In this document: positions 34,386 to 45,062 of the stretch, piece after piece
Layout: every line of letters starts with the position of its first letter
How positions within the stretch are numbered: position 1 is the first letter of the stretch
Assembly (NCBI GenBank): GCA_903960515.1
Contig: CAJCBL010000164.1
Location: forward strand, 1 to 49,169
Reading direction: 5' to 3'
Origin: an uncultured Verrucomicrobiota bacterium
Lineage (GTDB): Bacteria; Verrucomicrobiota; Verrucomicrobiia; Opitutales; Opitutaceae
DNA length: 49,169 nt
Position numbers and translations under genes: made by a program
The notes under the pieces: model-generated
What the model saw: only the letters and a program-made list of their open reading frames with translations
What the model was told of the DNA's origin: nothing
Databases searched by the model: none

Positions 34386-35501
34386 TCAGCCCGCCTGCAG
34401 GATGGCGAGGGTGGCGCGGTCGAGGCGCTCGGGATTGGCGTATTGGGGGAGCGAGGCGTGGAGGGCCTCGCCCAGGGACAGGATGCCGAAGTCGAGGTTC
34501 TTGTAGTTCCAATACGACCAGCCAAAGCCCGCTTCGCGGAAGATGCCTATCAGTTCGCCCATGTAGCGCAAACGGTCGGCCGGCGGGGCCTGTACGTAGA
34601 CGCCGAATTCGTTGCAGGCCACCGGCACGCCATGCTTTTCCCGGAAGGCGAGGGGGGCGGCAAACGCCGAGCGCAGCCGCTCGCTGTCCCAGCGGCCGAA
34701 CTCGTAGTGCACCCGGGTGGGCAGGCCGGGGTCCTCGCCGAAATCCACCGGCCAGTGACGCGTGGTGCGCGAGGGCGGGTAGTCCATCCACGGGGCGTGC
34801 TGGTGGGTGAAGAGCAGCGGGGCGTAGCAGTGGAAGCTGTAGAGGATGTTGTCGTCGTCGACCGGAGTGAGCTCGGCGAACTCGGAGGGGATGTTCCAGC
34901 GGTTGGAGCCAACCACGATGGTGGAGCGAGGCGCGAGGCGGCGGAGGTGCGTGCAGAACTCGTCCTTCACCGCGTTCCAGATTGCTCCGGTGGAGGCGAC
35001 GGGCTCGTTGAGGATTTCGAGGGCGACGAGGGGATTGCCCCCGAACCGCTCGGCCAATACGCTCCAGACGCGCAGCGCATCGCGGCGGCAGGCCGGATCG
35101 CTGAAGAAAGGCTGCTCGTGGAGGGTGCCGGCAAAAAAGTCGTGGCCGGGGCAGCGGTGAAGATCGAGGATCACCCCCAGCCCGGCCTCCGTGGCCAGGG
35201 CGAGGTTGGTGGCGAGCAGGCCCAGAGCGGTCTCGTCGGGGGCCAGCGTGGCGCGGTCGAATACGTTGTAGTAGTCCACCGGTAGCCGTACGTGGTTGAA
35301 ACCCCATTGCCGGATCTGGGCGAAGTCGGCCGCCCCCAGGAAGGAGCGCAGGTGCGGGTGCAGGCCGGGGTTGCGCTCGGGATCCTTCGAGTAGAGGTCG
35401 TCGACCTGGCTGAACCAGCCCCCGAGGTTTACCCCGTGCAGGCGGGTGTGGCGGAAACTAAATTCTGGTGACACGATGGGGCGGGCGGCGGGGATGGACA
35501 T
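34386..35501 (-). CDS. Glycoside hydrolase family 5-like (cellulase-type) enzyme
   Basis: The 371-residue protein reads as a GH5 TIM barrel. L-H-G-V-N-L-G-G-W lies at 21-29, the acid/base in L-E-I-L-N-E-P is E166, H224 and Y226 lie in F-H-C-Y, and the nucleophile in A-C-N-E-F-G-V-Y is E298, followed by W-S-Y-W-N-Y-K. No signal peptide is present, so it acts in the cytoplasm unless exported another way. The likely substrate is a beta-linked oligosaccharide; specificity cannot be read. The start at 35501 (MSIPAARPI) is plausible, since family-like sequence begins soon after. argA follows on the same strand after 94 bp. Confidence 0.9.
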   Translation of the reverse strand: MSIPAARPIVSPEFSFRHTRLHGVNLGGWFSQVDDLYSKDPERNPGLHPHLRSFLGAADFAQIRQWGFNHVRLPVDYYNVFDRATLAPDETALGLLATNLALATEAGLGVILDLHRCPGHDFFAGTLHEQPFFSDPACRRDALRVWSVLAERFGGNPLVALEILNEPVASTGAIWNAVKDEFCTHLRRLAPRSTIVVGSNRWNIPSEFAELTPVDDDNILYSFHCYAPLLFTHQHAPWMDYPPSRTTRHWPVDFGEDPGLPTRVHYEFGRWDSERLRSAFAAPLAFREKHGVPVACNEFGVYVQAPPADRLRYMGELIGIFREAGFGWSYWNYKNLDFGILSLGEALHASLPQYANPERLDRATLAILQAG

Positions 35502-35611
35502 TGGGGGGCGGCGGGGGGACAGAGTTGTAGGGCTGGTGCGGGGGCAATCGCCCCAAGGCCGTGTAGCCAGCGGAACCGGTGCAGCAGGGCTCCCCTGTGT
35601 TGTGTCAACGA

Positions 35612-35872
35612 CTACTCGTCGGGTTCACCGGAGTCGTTGGCGTCGGCCAACGAGTCCTGCAGGCTGCGGGCACCGAAGAAACCCTCGCTGTTGAGCAGGG
35701 CGATCACGGACTGCACCACCTGCAGGCGCCCGTCCATCGGCAGGTCTGGGTAGTGGTCGGCGAGCCATTCCATGAGGAGCGGCTTGGCTTCGGTCGCTGT
35801 GCTGACTTCCTGGAGGAGCACGTCGGCCTTGTCGGCCACCGCGTTGGCCACTGCTTGGACGATGGATTTCAT
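35612..35872 (-). CDS. Small conserved hypothetical protein
   Basis: The 86-residue protein is helical and acidic: M-K-S-I-V-Q-A-V-A-N-A-V-A-D, then W-L-A-D-H-Y-P-D-L and a Glu/Asp tail. No known domain is recognised, and no signal peptide or membrane segment is present. The ATG at 35872 is preferred, because upstream codons (to 35974) are proline/arginine-rich. It lies between GH5 and typA. Confidence 0.7.
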   Translation of the reverse strand: MKSIVQAVANAVADKADVLLQEVSTATEAKPLLMEWLADHYPDLPMDGRLQVVQSVIALLNSEGFFGARSLQDSLADANDSGEPDE

Positions 35873-35976
35873 GCGGGCATCGTAGGGGAAGGGCAGGGTT
35901 CGTCCAGCGCTCGGGCGAACGTGGGGACACAAACTGCCCTTGAGGCGAGAATGGGGGTAGGGAAACAACCCCAACA

Positions 35977-36057
35977 GAAACCCGCAGGTAGTGCGCTTTG
36001 GGGGCGCACCGGCCTGCGGGTTTCAGCTTGGAGAGGAAGGGGCGGCTGGCCGCCCCT
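35977..36057 (-). terminator. Two hairpins downstream of typA
   Basis: Directly after the typA stop (minus direction) an 8-bp stem with a 4-base loop lies at 36038-36057 (aggggcgg/ccgcccct). A two-tier hairpin follows at 35977-36024: outer arms gaaacccgcagg/cctgcgggtttc, inner arms gtgcgc/gcgcac. After it, on the minus strand, comes a weak T-containing tract. Together they probably end typA transcription. Confidence 0.65.
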
Positions 36058-36081
36058 CCCGAAGGGCCGAGCAAACGGAGC

Positions 36082-37896
<1,815 letters not shown>

Positions 37897-37983
37897 GGCG
37901 CTTGAGCGGAAAAAGCTGGCGAACGTGCGACCCGGCGGTGGGCGCGGCAAGCGCAAACAGGCCCGAGATCGTCCGGCGAGAGG

Positions 37984-38024
37984 GAAAAACACGAAGGCCG
38001 CACCCCGGGGGATGCGGCCTTCGT
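37984..38024 (-). terminator. Intrinsic terminator of the rnc-HDOD-mfd-surA-like unit
   Basis: A perfect 12-bp stem, acgaaggccgca (37991-38002) with tgcggccttcgt (38013-38024), closes on 10 bases. In the minus direction it is followed by gtttttc (plus-strand 37984-37990). Confidence 0.9.
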
Positions 38025-38046
38025 AATGGCAGGGAAGCGGGATGGC

Positions 38047-39042
38047 TCAGTAGTATTTCACGTAGCCGTTGCGTCGCAGCCGCTCCAACCACTTCTCCTG
38101 GGCCTCGCGGGCCATCTGGGAGACCAGGATGGTTTCGATCTGGTCGCGCACTGCATCCACGGGCTGGATTCCCGCGAACTTCCGGTCGTTCACATAGAGC
38201 ACAAAGGCATTGTCGCCCAGGACGATCGGGGTGCTGAAACGGCCCTTCTCCAGGGCGAAGAGCTGGTCGACGAACTCCTTGCGCAGATCCCCGCGCTTCT
38301 GCCAGCCCCAGTCGCCGCCGCGGGCCTTGCGGGCGTCTTGACTGATGTCTTTGGCTACATCCTCGAATTTCTCCCCGGCATTCAGGCGGGCGATCACATC
38401 GTCGGCGCGTGCCTTGAACTGCTCGCCGGTGAGGCTGTCGCGGTTGATCTGGATGAGGCGCAGGTCGACGGCATCGTCCTGGTAGAACTTGTCCTTGTTC
38501 TCGTTGTAGTAGGTCTCGATCTTGACCGGGCTGACCACGCTGGTGCTCTTGCGCAACTGTTGGCGCATGTAGCTGTAGATGATGTCCTCCTCGACCTCCT
38601 TGCGGTACTCCTTCTGGGTTTTGCCCTTGGAGCGCAGGTAGGCGAGGAACTTGGACCGATCTCCTTCAAACTGTTTGCTCTGGGTGTCGGCGATCTCGTT
38701 GTCGACGTACTGGGGCGGGATCTTCCGCTTCTCGTCCTTGCGGAATTCCTTCACGATCAGCACGCGATCGATGAGGTTCTGGATGATGTCGGCCTGTAGT
38801 GCCTCCAATGCCTTGTTGTACTCGGCTTCGCTGGTGTTCTGGCGTTGGAGTTCGGGGACGAGAGGCTCGAGTTCGCGGCGTACTTCTGCGACGGTGATCG
38901 CGCGCTCCTCGGCGACGGCCACGATGCCGTTGGCGTAGCGCAGATCGAGCCGGTCCTTGGGCTTTTCGTCTTCGGCGAGCAAGGAGGTTGAGAGCACGAT
39001 GAACGCGGCGGCGGCGCTGAAGAGATAGGGGCGGACAGTCAT
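38047..39042 (-). CDS. SurA-like periplasmic peptidyl-prolyl isomerase
   Basis: The 331-residue protein has a signal peptide (about 1-22, ending L-L-A). An N-terminal chaperone-like helical region (about 35-180) is similar to SurA: I-V-A-V-A-E-E-R-A-I-T and A-D-I-I-Q-N-L-I-D-R. A single parvulin-type domain follows (about 190-290), with G-E-K-F-E-D-V-A-K, G-G-D-W-G-W and the final F-V-L-Y-V-N-D. E. coli SurA has two parvulin domains, so this is a one-domain form. It likely assists outer-membrane protein folding. Its ATG overlaps the mfd stop (ATGA) and it ends with an intrinsic terminator. A general PpiC-family foldase is an alternative. Confidence 0.88.
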   Translation of the reverse strand: MTVRPYLFSAAAAFIVLSTSLLAEDEKPKDRLDLRYANGIVAVAEERAITVAEVRRELEPLVPELQRQNTSEAEYNKALEALQADIIQNLIDRVLIVKEFRKDEKRKIPPQYVDNEIADTQSKQFEGDRSKFLAYLRSKGKTQKEYRKEVEEDIIYSYMRQQLRKSTSVVSPVKIETYYNENKDKFYQDDAVDLRLIQINRDSLTGEQFKARADDVIARLNAGEKFEDVAKDISQDARKARGGDWGWQKRGDLRKEFVDQLFALEKGRFSTPIVLGDNAFVLYVNDRKFAGIQPVDAVRDQIETILVSQMAREAQEKWLERLRRNGYVKYY

Positions 39043-42000
39043 GGATTGGGGAGATGGTTCAAGAACGTGCAGATTTCGCGGAGTCTTTTTTGCGCGGTAG
39101 GAGCGGTCAAGCGGGGAAACCGGCCGGAGAGCATGCAATAGTCGTCGCGGTGACCGCTGTCGCGCAGGCATTTCAGCCGGTTGCCCTCCGTCTCGACCGA
39201 AAGAATGCGCTTCTGTTCCGCGCGTACGCGAATCTCGGTGATGAGGAGGAGGGCTCGCACCTCCTCGCCGAAGGAGCCGAAACGGTCCTTGAGGTCGCTC
39301 TCCACCTGCCGCACCTCGGCCAGGGTGGCGGCGATGGCCAGGCGCCGGTAGATGTCGATGCGCAGGCGCACCTCCCCGATGTAGGACGCGGGTACGCGGG
39401 CCTGGATCGGGTCGCATTCGCTGCCGGCGAGCTCGGCGTCCCGTAGTGCGGTGTATCCGTCCTCCTTCCGGCCCCGCACGGGGGCGGAGCCGTCGCCCTC
39501 GCCGATGAATACGAAATCGATTTTGACGTTGGCGCGGATGATCGTGGCGGTCTTCTCGCCCTTGAGGCGCGAGATGCTCTGGCGCAGGAGCTGGCAGTAG
39601 AGCTCGAAGCCCACGCCGGCCACATGGCCGCTTTGCTCTGGGCCCAGCAGGTTGCCGGCCCCGCGCAGTTCGAGGTCGCGCATGGCGATGCGGAAACCGG
39701 CGCCCAGCTGGTTGTACTGGCGGATGGCGTTGAGGCGGTTGCGGGCGAGGTCGAGCAGGCGCGCGTGCCGGTGGAGCAGCAGGTATGCGTAGGCCTGATG
39801 CTTGAAGCGCCCCACTCGCCCCCGCAACTGGTAGAGCTGGGAGAGGCCGAAGCGGTCGGCGCCCTCGATGATGATCGTGTTGCAGTTCGGGATATCCAGG
39901 CCGCTCTCGATGATCGTGGTGCACACCAGCACCTGATAGCGGCCGGCCACGAACTCGGTCATCACCCGCTCCAGGTCTCCCTCGTCCATCTGGCCGTGGC
40001 CCACGCCGATCGAGATCTCGGGCAACAGGTGGCGGAGGTGCTCGGCCACCGCCTCGATGGTCTGCACCCGGTTGTGAAGATAAAAGACCTGGCCGCCCCG
40101 GCGCACCTCGTGTCGCACCGCTTCCACCACCAGTTTGTCGTCGTAGCTTTTTACGATGGTCTGGATGGGCAGGCGGTCCACCGGCGGGGTCTCGATCACG
40201 CTCAGGTCGCGGGCGCCGACGAGCGCGAGGTAGAGGGTGCGAGGGATGGGCGTGGCGCTCATCGAGAGCATGTCCACGCTGGCACGCCAGCGCTTGAAGG
40301 CCTCCTTGTGCTTCACCCCGAAGCGCTGCTCCTCGTCGATCACGACCAGTCCCAGATCCTTGAAAACGAGGTCCTTTTGCAGCAGCCGGTGGGTGCCTAT
40401 GACGATGTCGATCCTGCCCTCTGCGAGGCCGGTGACGATACGGGCTTGCTCCGCCCGGGTGCGGAAGCGGCTGAGCATCTCGACGACCACCGGATAGCCC
40501 GCCATGCGCTCCTCGAAGGTGTTGAGATGTTGCTGCGCCAGTACGGTGGTGGGCACCAGCAGGGCCACCTGCTTGCCGCCCATCACCGCCTTGAATGCGG
40601 CACGGATGGCCACCTCTGTCTTGCCGAAACCCACGTCGCCGCAGATCAGCCGGTCGGCTGGTCGCGACTTCTCCATGTCGGCCTTGGTGTCGACGATGGC
40701 CTTGAGCTGGTCGGGTGTCTCCGTGAAGGGGAAACAGGACTCGAACTCCTGCTGCCACGCCGTGTCGGGACCGAAGGCGTGGCCCGGCTGGCTGTCGCGC
40801 TGGGCCTGCATCTCCAGCAGCTCGGCGGCGAGGTCGATGGTGGCGAGCTCGGCCGCCTTGCGCGTCTTCTCCCAGCGGTTGGAGCCGATTTTCGCCAGGA
40901 CGGGCTTGGTGCGGCTCAAGCCCACGTAACGGCTGAGCAGATGCGACTCCTGCAGCGGCACATGCAGGGTGATCTGGTCGGCAAACTCCACCGACAGCAC
41001 CTCGCGCACCTGGCCGCCGGAGTCGATCCGGGTGAGCCCGCGGAAGATGCCGATGCCGCGCTGCAAGTGCACTACATGGTCGCCCTCCACCAGATCGGCG
41101 AAATCGAGCAGCTGGTCGACCTGTGCCACTTGTGCGGTTACGCGTCGGCGCCCGCCCGCCCGCCTGGGCCGGTGGCGGCCAAAGACCTCGGTCTCCGAAA
41201 CCAGGATCACCCCGGGGCAGTCCTCCGGCAGGGCCGCCCAGCCCGGGCCCATCCCTTGCGCGATTCCCAGCTTGCAACCCCCGTCCAGCGAGCCGCGCAC
41301 CCAGGCGGCTTGGCGGATCTTGATCTTCTCCTCGGCGAGAATCTCCCGCACCCGCTGCTCCTCGGCCTCGCGTGGCAGCACGAAATGGATGCGCCAGCCC
41401 TCGCGCGCCCAGCCCGCGGCCTCCAACAGGAAGCGGCGGCGGGCCTCCTGCTCGGCGTTGAGGCGGTCCTCGGCGATGAGGTGGGGCTCGGGGTGGGTGC
41501 GATGCAGCGCGAGGCTCACCGTGGGCCACTCCTCGCTGGGGGCCTGCTCTTCGGCAAAAAGCTCGCTGGCCACATCCAGGTCGAACAACCCCGCTATCCA
41601 GTCGCTGGCGCCGGAGCGGCCGGCAAAGAGGGCGTCGATACCCTGGGCCAAAGTAGCCGGCAGGTGGTGACCGTCCTCGGCCGTGCGCAGCTCCGCGGCG
41701 TAGGCGAGTTCGAGCTCGGGCGGGTCGATGACCAGAAGGTGGGTACTCGGGCCCAGGTAGGCGGCCAGGCCGGTGTGGGCGGTAGGCAGCTCAAGGCTGG
41801 GGCTGGCGGAGAGCACTACGCTGGGCAGCTGCTCGCCGGAACGCTGCGTAGCCGGGTCGAACTCGCGCAGCTCCTCGATCACATCGCCAAAGTAGTCCAC
41901 CCGCACCGGCGCTGCGGCCGTGACGGGATAGACGTCGATGATGCCACCGCGTACCGCATACTGGCCGGGTTGTTCGCAGAGCGGTTCGTGGTCGTAGTCG

Positions 42001-42464
42001 AGCGCGGCCAGCTTGGCGATGAGCTGGGCAAACGGCAGGCTTTGGCCCGGGGTGAGGGTGAGCTCGCGCACGGCCAGCGCATCCAGGGCGGGAACACTCT
42101 GGAAGAGGGCGGTGGGCGTGGCGACCACGACCAGGGTTTCCCCGGCCTGCTCGCCGGTGGCCCCGTGGCGGGCGCGCAGGAGCCCCAGGGCGGCCAGCCG
42201 GTCGCTGGCGAGGGCGAAGGCCTCGCGCATGCCCGTCTGCGCATCGGGGTGGGCGGGCAGGGGGGCCACAACGAGCCGGCGGGTGTCGCCGGAGAGCGAA
42301 TGCGCCAGGGCCAGCTCCCCGGCCAGTTGCTCGCCGGCGCGTGCATTCTCCACTGTAACCAGCCAGACCGGGGCGGGGCGGCGGCGTAACAGGGCCTCGG
42401 CGACAAAGGGCACCGCGGCCGGGCAGACACCCACGAGGCGGCTGCGCGGAGGCGAGGCGGGCAT
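39039..42464 (-). CDS. mfd: Transcription-repair coupling factor
   Basis: Mfd removes stalled RNA polymerase and recruits UvrA. The 1141-residue protein has a UvrB-like N-terminal part (about 10-340), the RNA-polymerase-interacting domain (about 455-530; L-E-G-D-H/Y-V-V-H-type segment seen as V-E-G-D-H-V-V-H), and a RecG-like helicase. The Walker A is G-F-G-K-T (about 611-615), the DEEQ box reads I-D-E-E-Q-R-F-G, and Q-L-R-G-R-V-G-R is near 870-880. A C-terminal TRCF domain follows. The length matches other Mfd proteins (about 1150). It starts 36 bp after the HDOD gene and overlaps the surA-like gene by 4 bp, so all four genes of the unit are likely co-transcribed. Confidence 0.97.
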   Translation of the reverse strand: MPASPPRSRLVGVCPAAVPFVAEALLRRRPAPVWLVTVENARAGEQLAGELALAHSLSGDTRRLVVAPLPAHPDAQTGMREAFALASDRLAALGLLRARHGATGEQAGETLVVVATPTALFQSVPALDALAVRELTLTPGQSLPFAQLIAKLAALDYDHEPLCEQPGQYAVRGGIIDVYPVTAAAPVRVDYFGDVIEELREFDPATQRSGEQLPSVVLSASPSLELPTAHTGLAAYLGPSTHLLVIDPPELELAYAAELRTAEDGHHLPATLAQGIDALFAGRSGASDWIAGLFDLDVASELFAEEQAPSEEWPTVSLALHRTHPEPHLIAEDRLNAEQEARRRFLLEAAGWAREGWRIHFVLPREAEEQRVREILAEEKIKIRQAAWVRGSLDGGCKLGIAQGMGPGWAALPEDCPGVILVSETEVFGRHRPRRAGGRRRVTAQVAQVDQLLDFADLVEGDHVVHLQRGIGIFRGLTRIDSGGQVREVLSVEFADQITLHVPLQESHLLSRYVGLSRTKPVLAKIGSNRWEKTRKAAELATIDLAAELLEMQAQRDSQPGHAFGPDTAWQQEFESCFPFTETPDQLKAIVDTKADMEKSRPADRLICGDVGFGKTEVAIRAAFKAVMGGKQVALLVPTTVLAQQHLNTFEERMAGYPVVVEMLSRFRTRAEQARIVTGLAEGRIDIVIGTHRLLQKDLVFKDLGLVVIDEEQRFGVKHKEAFKRWRASVDMLSMSATPIPRTLYLALVGARDLSVIETPPVDRLPIQTIVKSYDDKLVVEAVRHEVRRGGQVFYLHNRVQTIEAVAEHLRHLLPEISIGVGHGQMDEGDLERVMTEFVAGRYQVLVCTTIIESGLDIPNCNTIIIEGADRFGLSQLYQLRGRVGRFKHQAYAYLLLHRHARLLDLARNRLNAIRQYNQLGAGFRIAMRDLELRGAGNLLGPEQSGHVAGVGFELYCQLLRQSISRLKGEKTATIIRANVKIDFVFIGEGDGSAPVRGRKEDGYTALRDAELAGSECDPIQARVPASYIGEVRLRIDIYRRLAIAATLAEVRQVESDLKDRFGSFGEEVRALLLITEIRVRAEQKRILSVETEGNRLKCLRDSGHRDDYCMLSGRFPRLTAPTAQKRLREICTFLNHLPNP

Positions 42465-42500
42465 GGCTGGGAGGGCCTACGGGGGCGCGCCGGGGCGGCC

Positions 42501-43340
42501 TTAGGCCAGCGCCGATTCCACCTGTTCGGCCAGCGCCTTGATTTCGGCCAGGATGGTGTCGTAGAGGGCGGGTTCGACCCGTACATCCGCCAGCATCGCG
42601 GGGGCGAAGTCGGGGCCCACGCGCTTGGCGCCGTTGTCGAAGCCCATGCCCCAAACCATTCGGTCGCCCACATGGACCAGGCTTACCAGGTCCCGCAAGT
42701 TCTCACGGGCCTCGTTGGGGTTGTCGTGGTAGCGGCATGCTGCGATGATGGCCGGCGGGAAGCGCCATTCGCTGAGCATAAACGCCGCAGCCTCGGGATG
42801 GCTGATACCGAGGAGTCGCAGCTCCACGGAGGCGAGCGACTCGTTGCCGGAGCGCGCCTCGACTATGACCTCCTTGTAGCGGGTGGTGGCGTTGAGGTTG
42901 AGGTAGGCGATGCCGATATCGTGCAGCAGGCCGGCGGTGTAGGCGTCGTAGCCGCTCACGGTCGACCCTTGCGAGTGCCGGGCGAGTTGCTGCGCCGCCA
43001 GGGCCACGTGCAGGCTGTGGCGCCAGAAGGCCACATAGTCGAAGGCGCCGCGGCGGGGGAAGTGGTGGACGAATACCAGGCCCAGGATGAGCTGGCGCAG
43101 TTGCATCGTGCCCAGCCGCAGGAAGGCCTCCGTGAGGGAGGAGATCGGCGTGGACCCCCGCAGTGCTGCGGAGTTGGCTACGCGCAAGACCCTGGTGGCC
43201 ATCGCCGAGTCGGAGGCCAAGACCTGGGCGAGGTCGTCGAGGGAGGCGTCCTGATTGATCAGATCCAGCAGCCGGGTGGCCACGGCGGGCAGCGGGGGCA
43301 GGGGATGTTCGGACTTCAGTTTGGCGCGGATGTCTTCCAT
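42501..43340 (-). CDS. HDOD-domain protein
   Basis: The 279-residue protein is an HDOD-type (HD-related) domain protein. It reads L-P-P-L-P-A-V-A-T-R-L-L near the start and D-S-A-M-A-T-R-V-L-R-V-A-N-S-A in the middle, with the HD-like H-D-I-G (in L-L-H-D-I-G-I-A). HDOD proteins act in bacterial signalling and gene control, but the output is generally unknown. The start lies inside the rnc coding region: 25 bp overlap (43316-43340). Translation is therefore probably coupled to rnc. The sequence begins at M-E-D-I-R-A-K-L. Confidence 0.85.
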   Translation of the reverse strand: MEDIRAKLKSEHPLPPLPAVATRLLDLINQDASLDDLAQVLASDSAMATRVLRVANSAALRGSTPISSLTEAFLRLGTMQLRQLILGLVFVHHFPRRGAFDYVAFWRHSLHVALAAQQLARHSQGSTVSGYDAYTAGLLHDIGIAYLNLNATTRYKEVIVEARSGNESLASVELRLLGISHPEAAAFMLSEWRFPPAIIAACRYHDNPNEARENLRDLVSLVHVGDRMVWGMGFDNGAKRVGPDFAPAMLADVRVEPALYDTILAEIKALAEQVESALA

Positions 43341-44026
43341 TTGCGGAGAGCTTCGCTGGCTGCGTTTTCCTCGGCTTCTTTCTTGGACCGGCCGGAACCG
43401 GTGCCGAGGAGACGGCCGAGCAGGTGAAGGTGGACTTCGAAATGACGATTGTGGGCCTCGCCCTTGGTCTGGGTGACCTCGTAGCGCAGGGCTGTGTTGC
43501 CGTGCGCCGGTTGCACCAGCTCCTGGAGACGCCCCTTGGGGTTGTCCCCCGGCTCCTCGCCGGCGAGCCGGTGGGCGAGGGGGCCGTACCATTGCAGCAC
43601 GGCGCTGCGGGCCGCCTCGATGCCTGCATCGAGATAGATAGCACCGGCGAGCGCTTCGCAGGCGTCCTCCAGCGAGGAGGCGCGAAGGCGGCCGCCGGTT
43701 TGCTCCTCGGCGGTGCTGAGTTCGATCAGGCCGTCGAGGCCCAGTTCGCGCGCCAACCCGACCAGGAAGGCCCCCTTGGTGAGCGAAGCGCGGCGCCGGC
43801 TGAGCTCGCCTTCGCGTGCCTCGGGGTAGGCCCGGTAGAGGGCCTCGGAAACGATGATCTGCAGCACGGAGTCGCCGAGGAATTCGAGGCGTTGGTTGCT
43901 GGAGACGCCCGAGCGCACGGATACCGCCGAGGGATGGCGCAGGGCATCGTGCAAAAGCGCCTTGTCCCGGAATTTATGGCCGATTCGCTGTTGGAACCGT
44001 TCGATCTCTGAGTGTTCGGACCCCAT
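43316..44026 (-). CDS. rnc: Ribonuclease III
   Basis: The enzyme cuts double-stranded RNA in rRNA and mRNA maturation. The 236-residue protein has the catalytic domain with R-L-E-F-L-G-D-S-V-L (E48, D52) and L-E-D-A-C-E-A-L-A-G-A-I-Y-L-D (D121, E124), then a double-stranded RNA-binding domain (about 160-230) ending G-R-S-K-K-E-A-E-E-N-A-A. The length is typical. It heads the unit rnc-HDOD-mfd-surA-like. The start ATG at 44026 is consistent with family N-termini. Confidence 0.96.
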   Translation of the reverse strand: MGSEHSEIERFQQRIGHKFRDKALLHDALRHPSAVSVRSGVSSNQRLEFLGDSVLQIIVSEALYRAYPEAREGELSRRRASLTKGAFLVGLARELGLDGLIELSTAEEQTGGRLRASSLEDACEALAGAIYLDAGIEAARSAVLQWYGPLAHRLAGEEPGDNPKGRLQELVQPAHGNTALRYEVTQTKGEAHNRHFEVHLHLLGRLLGTGSGRSKKEAEENAASEALRKWKTSAPN

Positions 44027-44131
44027 CTGGCGCCACGACTAGTAGTGGGCAAACCCCGGGCGCGGAAGCAGCAAAACGTGAATTATTCGCCCGTGGGCCG
44101 GCGGCGGCGCCGAAAAGCAGCGCAGGGCTTT

Positions 44132-44920
44132 TCAGGAACTGGCACTGGTGTAGCGGCGGATTCCACGGTGGAAAACCATCACGGCGAGACCGAACCAGAC
44201 CATGGCCAACGCGAACAGCCAGGCCACCTGCGCCCACTGCAGCCGGCCCAGCAGGGCGGAGGCGGGTACGTTGGCGACGATTACCGTGGGCAACGCGTAG
44301 ACGAATACGATGTTCGAGAACAGGCTCTTGAAGGCGGCCCGGGGCAGCCGGCCGAACTCTGCGATGGTGAAGTAGCTGCCCTCGATGCCGTCGGTCTTGA
44401 TGATCCAGAACGTCAGCGAGGCCATCAACAACAGCAGGCTGTAGTGGACCACCAGACCCAGTGCGATGAGTGCGCCGTAGAGTGCGGCCCCGCCCACAGT
44501 GATATCCATCCCCAGGTGGCGTGCGGCGTAGAATACCACCCCGAGGGCCACCAGCGAGTTGGCCAGCCCGTCGGGGTCGAGCTTGCGGGTGGAGACCATG
44601 AAGAGCGGCTGCCCGGGTTGGGTGAGGTAGAAATCGAACTGGCCGCTGCGCACATTGCGCCCGATCTCGAAGAGGTTGGTCCAGAAAAACCCCATCAGCA
44701 GGCGCTGTATCAAAAGGGCGGAGCCCACCAGCAGGATCATCTCAAATTTGCTCCAGCCGGCGATCGAGTCGGTGTGCCGGTAGAGAATCTCGATGAGCAG
44801 CAGGTTCACCGACATCCAGGCGAGCTCCACGGCCGACCACAGCAGGAAGTCGAAGCGGAACATCATAGTGCGCACCACCGAGTAGCGAACCGAAGCGAGC
44901 CAGAGTCTTAGGTAGTGCAT
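44132..44920 (-). CDS. ABC-2-type permease (second of two)
   Basis: The 262-residue protein has six hydrophobic segments and the pattern L-I-E-I-L-Y, F-D-F-Y-L-T-Q-P-G-Q-P-L and I-V-A-N-V-P-A of the ABC-2 permease group (PF06182-like). Such permeases form heterodimers with a partner, here the gene 142 bp upstream. No ATP-binding subunit lies adjacent, which is unusual for this class. The substrate is unknown; drug, lipid or polysaccharide export are common roles. The gene ends before rnc on the same strand. Confidence 0.87.
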   Translation of the reverse strand: MHYLRLWLASVRYSVVRTMMFRFDFLLWSAVELAWMSVNLLLIEILYRHTDSIAGWSKFEMILLVGSALLIQRLLMGFFWTNLFEIGRNVRSGQFDFYLTQPGQPLFMVSTRKLDPDGLANSLVALGVVFYAARHLGMDITVGGAALYGALIALGLVVHYSLLLLMASLTFWIIKTDGIEGSYFTIAEFGRLPRAAFKSLFSNIVFVYALPTVIVANVPASALLGRLQWAQVAWLFALAMVWFGLAVMVFHRGIRRYTSASS

Positions 44921-44925
44921 TGGTA

Positions 44926-45057
44926 AATGCGGAGTGCGGAGTTCGGATTGCGGATTGCGGAATGCTGAGGTCGACGGGCGGAACGCGGCTTGGGTGGTGG
45001 CTCGGCGTGGAGGGCGGGGAACCGGGCTGTTTCAATCCGAACTCCGCATTCCGCATT
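44926..45057. repeat. 132-bp inverted heptad-repeat element
   Basis: The arms at 44926-44949 and 45034-45057 match in 23 of 24 positions as inverted repeats, separated by 84 bp. Both arms consist of 7-bp units (AATGCGG, AGTGCGG, AGTTCGG, ATTGCGG on the left). The left array continues to about 44967 with six units. The element fills the 142-bp gap between two permease genes almost exactly. Confidence 0.85.
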
Positions 45058-45062
45058 TCCGA

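Noticed and set aside
39624-42389. Plus-strand ORF of 921 codons antisense to mfd
   Set aside because: A long open frame caused by GC bias; mfd on the other strand is clear and complete.
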